Assembly (NCBI RefSeq): GCF_019703515.2
Contig: NC_059382.1
Location: 17,347,001-17,411,000, forward strand
Reading direction: 5' to 3'
DNA length: 64,000 bases
DNA from: Myxocyprinus asiaticus
Lineage: Eukaryota > Chordata > Actinopteri > Cypriniformes > Catostomidae
The notes under the pieces were generated by a model, which saw only the letters and a list, made by a program, of their open reading frames with translations, was not told the origin of the DNA and made no database searches. A program made the position numbers and the translations under genes. Below, in pieces: positions 56,001 to 64,000 of the stretch (its first letter is position 1; the number at the start of each line of letters is the position of its first letter).

Positions 56001-56085
56001 TAGGTCATGCCTGTATGAGCAGACCTGTGATTGGACAAAGAACAGAACACAAGACTCTGACCAACAAGCATCTCATGTTAGCTGA
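53066..56085 (+). CDS. exo5: Exonuclease V (EXO5), complete in six exons
   Basis: EXO5 is a single-strand DNA exonuclease with an iron-sulfur cluster, acting in interstrand crosslink repair and at stalled forks. Coding exons are 53066-53162, 53462-53549, 54404-54657, 54777-54881, 55112-55284 and 55624-56085, joining in phase to 392 aa (human 373). The N-terminus has DDISDSEFLNIP, like the human DLSDSEFLEF. The nuclease core GVIDELRYNQKGELVLNELKTRK gives the Asp and Glu-x-Lys of the PD-(D/E)xK fold. The four cluster cysteines are visible: one in DQSWCEMKT and three in WKCRSCLYEQTCDW near the C-terminus. The acceptor of exon 2 (tttttttggag) is weak but needed for phase. Introns 2 and 4 contain MITEs. 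Confidence 0.95.
53558..54291. mobile_element. Long palindromic MITE in exo5 intron 2
   Basis: The element runs from AAAGGGATAGTTCACCCAAA to TTTTGGGTGAACTGTCACTT. Pairing continues deep inside: ATATGATAGGTGTGGGTGAG with CTCACCCACACCTATCATAT, and AATATTTAAGTCCTTTT with its inverse, around an A-rich centre near 53990-54006. About 730 bp, no coding capacity. Confidence 0.8.
54895..55020 (+). mobile_element. Half of a palindromic MITE
   Basis: Starts GTAAAGGGATAATTCACCCC and contains TTACTCACCCATGTTCTTCC, the left-arm words of the MITE family; the right arm is absent. In exo5 intron 4. Confidence 0.65.
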
Positions 56086-56279
56086 TATTCAACACTGATC
56101 ATGTTAGAGAGGATAATTCAAACCTTTGCCTGTGACCACTTTTAATGACCTTTATTTTTATTTTCAGCTTTGATATTTTATATTTGTATCATTCTCATGT
56201 GATCTATCAGTTTTTGTCTTTCAGTTGAAGTGATGTGAGCATTTTTATGCTACTCTGTAATGACAGAGGTAGGCAGTAT

Positions 56280-57000
56280 GAATTCTTATTACACTGCTCT
56301 TTGGAATACTCGATTCTGATTGGTCAATTTTGCCATCTAGCAGTCTGATATTTCTCAGTAACAAACGCACAGCCATGTATCAGAACGCTAATCCGGGAAT
56401 TGCAAATTTGCGAGTCGTCTCGGATCATTGTGCGATCACTACGAGTAAGCTAATAAAATAATTTCAACTCAAATCAATGTTTCATGTGCATCCATTTGTT
56501 TATTGGCAAGTAGTCTTGTAATAAGCTGGAAATGAGCAGTCAGCAATCCTTATTTACAAAATAAACACCAACAGAACTCCGACGCAAACCAGAGGTGGAA
56601 TTTAGCTGTTCAGTGATTTCTTTCTTCTCACATAATTAATTAATTTCAACGAAAACAATGTTTCATGTCCATTTATATTATATTCAGGGTTCAATACAAA
56701 TTAAACTTAATCGACAGGATTTGTGGCATAATGTTGATTACCTCAAAAATTAAGTTAAAGAGTTAAAGTGATGCACGTATAATGGTAGTGAATGGGTCCA
56801 ATCAGTAAACGTTTAAATATTCACTGTTTCAAAAGTATAGCCACAATACATTAACAATGTGTGTTAATATGATTTTAGTGTGATAAGATCGCTTGCTAAC
56901 CTTTCTGTGTAAAGTTATCCAGTTTTACTAACTTTGAATTGTTGCCATGTAAAAATGACGATTTAAACAACTTTATAGATCAAATAATTCACTAGTTTAA
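56280..57000. repeat. Unassigned dispersed repeat right of exo5
   Basis: Several segments recur elsewhere: 56808-56960 matches 40729-40890, and GGAATACTCGATTCTGATTGG and AACTCAAATCAATGTTTCATG resemble 37135-37165 and 37580-37610. No conserved frame and no recognised termini. The remainder to 58749 is AT-rich intergenic DNA with nothing I can name. Confidence 0.5.
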
Positions 57001-58747
57001 ACAGAACAGTTAATGTAAGTGCTTATGTAAGAAGCTTTACATTTCTGCTTTTTAAACCCTCAAAAATGTTCTCCATTCTTTAAAGGAGGAATAAGTTGAA
57101 ATTAATTTTTGTGATAATTAACATTGTCACAAATGTTCTCGATTTAATTTGTATTGAACAAGGAATATTACTTTAATATGATAAATGACATGATAAATTT
57201 GACATTATCAGTTTTGCTCCTTTATAGAATTGCAAAGCTCAATATGACAGTTATTACTAGTATGAAATCAATGAACAATGACATGTGAAAAAGACTGGAA
57301 ATGCCATATTTTGTATTGCTGATTTTCCAAAGTGACAAGCTAGCGTTGATACGGTAGGCAAAGCTATTGCTTGTTTATTTGGGCTTGAAATTAAATTAGG
57401 AGTCTGGGCTTCATCACTGGCATTCTCTATGTCATGTCACAGACCGCAGGCCTCTGGAGCATGCCCTCGTTATCAATATGATACAGTGGGGCTATACACA
57501 TCTGGCATTTAAAAGAGGCCACACACTCCCTCAGGGTGCTCATCATCTGAACTTACATCACACACCCACACACTGAAAAACAATTTACCCGACTTTTAAA
57601 CAAAATGCACAAATGTTTGAATCCGTTCTTAGGCTGCTTGACAGGATAGAGTAATCACGAGTGAGTGTGTTAGGCTTAGTGTGTTTTATATCAAATAAAA
57701 AGTAAATGTAAACATTTTTATAAACTGAAATAAATATGAAAAAGTAGCATAACTGGAGAAACTGAAGCTAAATTACAATACATTGTCATGGCTCTAAACA
57801 TATCTGCATATTTGTTAAAATGTTAACTTTCGCAGCCCTTAAAAATACTAAAACTAAACTAAACACAAAATGTAGACTAAAACTAACAGTCATAGTGACA
57901 ACTAACAAAAACAGCATTAATGGAACTGATAAACTGAAATAAAAAACTGAATTTAACATTTAAACTATAACCTAGGTGGCCAGATACTATCAATGTTGTT
58001 TTATTGCCTTTGGAGGCATGTTTATTTCAATTATGAATTCACATTATGGGAATTCTTTCTCATTAATTTCCTTATTGCTTACCTCACAATCAACAGACAA
58101 CTGAGATGGTAAATCATAATAGAGAAGATTCAGCCCTCTAATTTGATAGCCGTAATGATTTTGGCCTGCTTTGCCCATGCTCATGCATCATCCAGCGGTG
58201 AGGCTGAGAGCAGGGTGTTATTAGATTGTAAAGATGGAGGTCTGCTCTAATTTGTTGGTCGATAAGCTGAGAGCCGTGCCCTGTGCTGTGTTCGCTCATG
58301 TCTACAATAAGCTACCACACCATCTCCTTTAACGGCATGACCATAGGAAGCTGCAATACAGACCGTCTGATGAAGTTGCTTAGACGCTAACAACCTCTCA
58401 TTCAAGGCTTTTAAAAGCTCTCCCTCTCACTCTACTGCACTTCACTTCAGCCACTGCAAACTCTGTCACCTGGCAGAACCAGCAGCCATGCAACACTAAT
58501 GTGCCACATCGGTTCATGCTCTGTTTGTCTTGCTCACTGATTTCCACCAAATGCAATTCCTGCTTTCCCTGATCAAATAGATTGCACAACAAAAGAGTCT
58601 CTGCATTGTAATTGCATTAAGCATGGACAAAAAGGAGTTAAAAAGGCCTGTTTTTCTTGGGAGGAAAAAGGTTAAATGATGTGTGAAACAAAGTGCAATC
58701 ATGTCGGATGATTTAACTGATGCTCATGTGAGTGAAAAATATGTTAT

Positions 58748-58749
<2 letters not shown>

Positions 58750-58831
<82 letters not shown>
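58750..58831. repeat. (TA)n microsatellite
   Basis: About 40 uninterrupted TA units, some 160 bp left of the right-hand L1 element. Confidence 0.92.
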
Positions 58832-58835
<4 letters not shown>

Positions 58836-58991
58836 TGTTGCTTCATATTTGTCAGGACTTTGCATTGACGAATATCATTACATTTGATTAAATGATCCCA
58901 AGTAAGCAAATAATTCTTCCGGCATATTACACAGAATTTACATCCTGTGTAATATGATTTTATATGATTTTGTTTAATCATGATATATTTT

Positions 58992-61900
58992 CGGAGTCAC
59001 GTGACACCATGTGAGGAGCGGACGTGTAAATGACGAGCTCTGCGCACTTTGATAGTTTTTAATTATTTTTATGTCATAAACCAGTGAGATTCGATACACC
59101 CTGTTACATATCTGTTTTTTTAAGTCAACGGGGCAAAACATTTAAAATCTTCGGGCTCTGGAGATATTAAAAGACACTTACATGCTCAAACTGATACCTC
59201 AGGTAGGCCCGCAGGCCAGGGGCTCGGTTTGGACGGTAAGGTGGGAGAAATTCAATGCCATCTGGCGAGCATGTCTGTGATGCTGACGAAAGTTGTTGCT
59301 GACTTAGAGGATCTTGCTGTAATACGTCGATCGATTACTTCGATGGAAACAAAATTCTCTGAGTTGGTTACAAGAATCGGGGACGTCGAGAGACGGATCG
59401 ATTATCTGGAGTCTTTGGAGAGGGAATTAGCTGCTAATCCACTAGCCTCTAAAGCAGATTTGGAATGCGTTTGGGAAAAACTGGAGGATTTGGAGATCGT
59501 AATCGGCGAAACAACATCCGAATTGTTGGAATTCCTGAACATGAAGAAGGCAGAGATATGGTGAAATTCCTAGATGAGCTCTTCCCGAGTCTGCTCGACA
59601 TAACAGGCTATAAGCTGGAAATCAAGTGAGCTCACAGTGTCCTTGCTTGCAGATCTGCTGAGGGAGACAGGCCCCGATCAATTCTAGCCAAATTTCTGAG
59701 ATCATCCGATAAAGTTCTTGTGTTGCAATAGGCGAGGAGCAAAGGAAAGCTTTCTTGGAAGAATCAGCATTTTCTTGTTCCCAGACTTTGCGAATTTGAC
59801 GAGAGAAACGTGATCGATTCAAGGAATGCAAGAAACTCTTACATCAACGAAAGATCGCTTTTGCTCTGATGTTTTTGGCCAAACTGAGAACTGATACTAA
59901 GGATGGCCGCAAAATATTTACATGCCCGCAGCAAGCATTGTCTTTCATAGAGACAATGGGGTGAGTAAACCATTTGATGTTTCTCATGTGGCCCCCGAGT
60001 GAGCTCGTCTCTCTGAGCATACACTTGACTGTCTGAGGAAGCTGAGCGCCATTTTGTTCCTTTTTGTGTTGGTTCCGCCTAGTGGCTGGAGTTTGTTTTG
60101 TGGAATAACACTCCTTCGGGACAGTTGTGGATGAGTCTGCCCGTTCTTTGTGCTTATGCCTCCTGTTGGCTGGAGTTTGTTTTGTGGAGTATTTTTTGCA
60201 GGACATTGGAAGGATTAGGTCATCTGCTGCATTCATGAACAGCCAGCTCACTGAACATTTGTTTGACTGCCCGAGGAAACTGAACGGAATTGATTTTTTA
60301 TTTTTTTGCGCTGGTTCCGCTAGTGGCTGGAGTTTGTGGAGGAACACACCTTCGATACAGTTTTGTGAATTAATCTACAAGTTGTTTTTGTTTATTCTGC
60401 CTATTGGCTGGAGTTTGTTTTATAGATTATTTTCTGTTATGTAATTCTATCTCGCAGAATTTGTATAGAAACACCGGACTTGAACAATCCGACGGCAAAG
60501 TTGTCGTGGGGGCTCTCGTAGGTGTACATGGACTGTTTGAGTTTAGAGGGATGGACCCTGGTTGGCGCTGTCGTGCGTGGGGTTAATGCACATGTTTTTC
60601 CTTTTTCTGTTTGTTTGGTTCTGGTGGAAGTTCGGGGTTTGACTGTTGAACTGCTGTTGGAATGTGGTCTTTATAATTTTATTTTTGACATGCAATCTAT
60701 TTTTTCTGATATGTCAAAATGTCTAATGTTAATATGAGTGGATTGTCTCTCTCCACGTGGAATGTGAATGGGCTGGGGCACCCCATAAAAAGAAGGAAGG
60801 TTATTTCTTTTCTGAAACGTAAGAAATTTGATATAGTGTTTCTTCAAGAAACACATCTTCCCCCGCAGGAAGCTGAAAAATTGGGGAGGATATGGGGTGG
60901 ACATGTTTTCTTTAGTGCTGGCTCAAGTAAGAGCAGAGGAGTCATTACATTGATAAGTAAACATCTACAATTTAAATGTCTCAAACAGATTAAAGATAAA
61001 TTAGGAAGAGTCATTATTGTTTTAGCAGAAATTCAGGGGCAAAGGTGGATTTTGGCTAATATTTACGCACCTAACGCTGATGATCAGGGCTTTTTTATAG
61101 ATCTTGAAGGGATGTTGCAAGCCGCTGGCACCCCTCATGATATAATATTGGTAGGAGACCTTAATCTTTTGATGGACCTTGATCATAGTGAAGCAAAAGT
61201 GAGTAAGCCCCCTAGAGCAACATTGACGCTTCACAGGATTTGTAAAAAATCTTGGTCTTACAGATATTTGGAGACTTTAAACCCATCTGGGAGTGACTAT
61301 ACATTTTTTTCATCAGTCCATAAGATTTATTCTAGAGTAGATTTTTTTTTTCTTGATTTCTAAGTCCCTCATTTTATCTGTTGTTGATTGCTCAATTGGA
61401 AACATCTTAATCTCAGATCACGCCCTGGTGAGTTTAGAGGTGTTGCCACATACGGAGAAAATGAAATCATATAGTTGGCACTTTAATGTATCTCTTTTGC
61501 AAAATCCTGATTTCCAACAAATGTTAAAGGCTGAAATCCTCTCTATCCTCTGTGGGCGTGGCTTGGGAGGCACTTCAGGCGGTTCTTAATCCAAAGCAAA
61601 AGAACTTGTGGAGTCGGAAGGGAATATTAAAAGTGCTTAGGCAGAGCTGAAACGTCACATGTCGGCTGATGGCATCAGAGAATTGATCCGACTGAAATAC
61701 AGATATAATACTATTTTGTTGTGGAAGGTGGAGTTTTGGCTATTCAGGGCAAGACAGTCATACTTTGAGTCAGGGGACAAAGCAGGGAACATTTTGGCTA
61801 GATATGTAAAGCAGAGAGAGTCTTTTTCTACCATTTCCTCAGTGAAATCTGCTGGTGGTGAAATATTTACCTCAGCCATTGATATTAATAATGCTTTTAA

Positions 61901-64000
61901 AGAATTCTATCTGGATTTTTATAGTTCCATGTCTTCGACTACTGATGAAGATATTAGAAACTTTGTGGAACCATTAGAACACCCTAAACTGTTGACTGAG
62001 CAAAAAAATTCTCTTGATTCTGAGGTAAACTTGGAGGAGCTTGGCGAGGTAATCAAGGCCCTGCCTACAGGCAAGGCTCTGGGGCCAGATGGTTTTGCCG
62101 CTGAGTTTTTTAGATCTTCTGCTACAGAACTGGCTCCACTTTGTTAGAAGTTTATGCAAAATCATTAAAGAATGGAAAGCTTCCGGCAACCATGAAACAA
62201 GCGTGGATCAGTCTGATTCTTAAAAAGGACAAAGATCCAAGCGAGTGTAAGAGTTAAAAATATTGGCTAACCGATTAAGTAAAGTTATGACATCTCTTAT
62301 ACATATAGATCAGGTGGGGTTTATTTGGGGCTGCAGCTCTTCTGATAACATCAGGCGTCTAATTAATATCATGTGGTCAATGGCGAATGAGCAGACTCCG
62401 GTCGCTGCCATCTCACTTGTTGCTGAAAAGGCATTTGATATGGTAGAATGGGATTATCTTTTTAAGATTGTGGAAATATATGGGTTCGGGAATACTTTTA
62501 TTGGATGGATTAAGTTACTTTATAGACACCTGGTAGCGGTGGTACAAACAAATGGATTAATTTAAGATGATTTTACTCTGGATAGGGGCACCTGGCAGGG
62601 TTGCCCTCTTTCCCCTTTATTGTTCTGTCTTGCCCTGGAACCATTAGCAGCCGCGATAAGAAGGGAAGATGATTTTCCAGGGGTGATGACGGGAGGTATA
62701 CAGATGATATTTTATTATTCGTCTCCGACCCCACTAGATCTATGCCTTGCCTCCACAGAATTATTAATTCCTTTTCTAAGTTCTCAGGATACAGAGTTAA
62801 TTGGTCTAAATCCGAAGCTTTGGCTCTGACAGCATACTGCCCAGTAACGGCTTTTCAGCCGGATGCTTTCCAGTGGCCCAAACAGGGCATTAAATATTTG
62901 GGCATTTTATTCCCAGCAAATTTGTGTGATTTAGTTAATTTTGACCCTCTAATAAAAAGGTTTTCGAGCGATGTGGGCAGGTGGGCTTCATTACATTTAT
63001 CTATGATTGGGAAGGTTAATGTTATTAAAATGAATTGTATTCCAAAATTCAACTACCTGCTACAATCTCTCCCCATAGATGTCCCCCTCTCTTATTTCAA
63101 GCAGTTTGATAGCATAGCAAAGTCCTTCATTTGGAATGGTAAGCGTCCCAGATTACATTTCAATAAGTTACATAGGCCGGTTGACAAAGGTGGGCTAGGC
63201 CTACCCAAGATTTTGTTTTATTATTATGCATTCGGTTTCAAATATTTGGCTCATTTGTCGCTTCCACCTGAGAGAGCCCCTCCCTGGTTTGGTATTGAAC
63301 AGGAAGTTCTTGCCCCTATTTTGCCATTGCAAAGCCTTTCTATTAAACTAACCGGAGAAGTTAAGTTACACTCCGTTATCTCGCATTTGCACGTGGTATG
63401 GACAAAAGTGTCCAGAGTGTTTAATTCATAACATTTATTTAAATGTTGCCTTGAGCATATGGCTAAACCCAAAATTATGTATTAATAAGTCCCATTTCTG
63501 CTGGTCAGAGTGGATTGTGAGGGAGGTTAATACACTTGGTGACCTATATGAGAGTGGAGTGTTGAGATCGTTTGAAAATATGGTCCAACATTTCAGGATT
63601 CCCAGATCTCAGTTCTTTAGGTATTTACAGCTGCGCCACCTGCTCTGTACTAATTTTGGGAGTAGCATACACCCACCTAAAGGGGTAGATACTCTAGAAG
63701 TGGTGATTACTGCTTTTGGAAAAGGTCATGAGGCATCCGTGATTACTCCCTGTTAATTCAGAGTCTGGGGGACGGAGCTTCAGCTTCTCTCAAGAGATTA
63801 TGGGAGAGAGATTTAAACTTGGTATTGGAGGATGGAGTGTGGGCTAGGATTCTAAAAAACGTCAAGTCTACATCTAGAGATTCAAGGGTGCGTCTGATGC
63901 ATCTAGAGGGTGTCCAATATATAAATTGCATCGATTATATTGGACACCCTCTAGATTGTATAGACTTGGCCTTAAAGATACACCCACCTGCTGGCGATGC
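58992..64000 (+). mobile_element. L1/Tx1-clade LINE, copy 2 (runs off the window)
   Basis: Same family as 17050-20690, starting near a TCACGTGAC motif. The ORF1 start codon is lost (CATTTAAAA in place of the copy 1 ATG) and the frame is broken near 59490. ORF2 starts at ATG 60719 (MSNVNMSGLSLSTWNVNGLG) with endonuclease motifs FLQETH, YAPNADD, VGDLNLL and SDHALVSLEV. RT motifs follow: GKALGPDGFAAEFF near 62080, HIDQVGFIWGCSSSDNIRR near 62305, [14 protein letters not shown] near 62590 and a YTDD catalytic box at 62697-62708. Frameshifts and stops near 61360, 61640, 62145, 62560 and 63430 show decay. The C-terminal knuckle lies past the right edge. Confidence 0.9.
63901..63956. repeat. Perfect 21-bp inverted repeat inside L1 copy 2
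   Basis: Arms 63901-63921 and 63936-63956 are exact inverse copies around a 14-base loop. The matching place in copy 1 (about 19975-20030) has only the right-arm sequence, so the left arm is a local inverted duplication. Confidence 0.85.

Overview
This is a 64-kb piece of a teleost genome, most likely a cyprinid. The evidence is five vertebrate genes with GT-AG introns, several Tc1/mariner elements (one with Sleeping Beauty-type terminal repeats), L2 and L1/Tx1 LINEs, palindromic MITEs and long (TA)n tracts. The species cannot be fixed from the sequence. Nothing prokaryotic or viral was seen.

Layout. 1-4.3 kb: an intron of mnt filled by a decayed L2-type LINE on the minus strand. 4.4-5.8 kb: the last two coding exons of mnt (plus strand; bHLH exons lie left of the window). 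5.8-13.6 kb: mnt 3' region, microsatellites, small DNA-transposon remnants, and one isolated minus-strand terminal exon resembling SLC35F2. 13.7-44.9 kb: complete vps53 in 22 coding exons (832 aa), with introns carrying an internally deleted L1, a hAT-like element interrupted by a Tc1 element, a Sleeping Beauty-like element and many MITEs. 47.2-49.0 kb: rflnb (3 exons, 196 aa). 50.8-52.4 kb: liat1 on the minus strand. 53.1-56.1 kb: exo5 on the plus strand (6 exons, 392 aa). 56.1-58.7 kb: repeat-rich intergenic DNA. 59.0-64.0 kb: a second, longer L1/Tx1 LINE that runs off the right edge.

The gene order vps53-rflnb-liat1 matches human 17p13.3, where MNT is also found, so the block is an ancient syntenic segment. 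The genes do not form one pathway: Mnt is a MAX-partner repressor, Vps53 tethers endosome-derived vesicles at the Golgi, Refilin B organises filamin-actin, Liat1 is a ligand of arginyl-transferase ATE1, and Exo5 is an iron-sulfur DNA exonuclease. liat1 and exo5 are head to head, with about 690 bp between start codons, sharing a probable bidirectional promoter with three CCAAT boxes and a GC box.

I found no clear candidate for an undescribed system. The points most worth checking are the triple-CCAAT bidirectional promoter, the orphan SLC35F-like exon, a degenerate hammerhead-like motif inside an interrupted MITE, a perfect 21-bp inverted duplication in the right-hand L1, and dispersed repeats I could not name.
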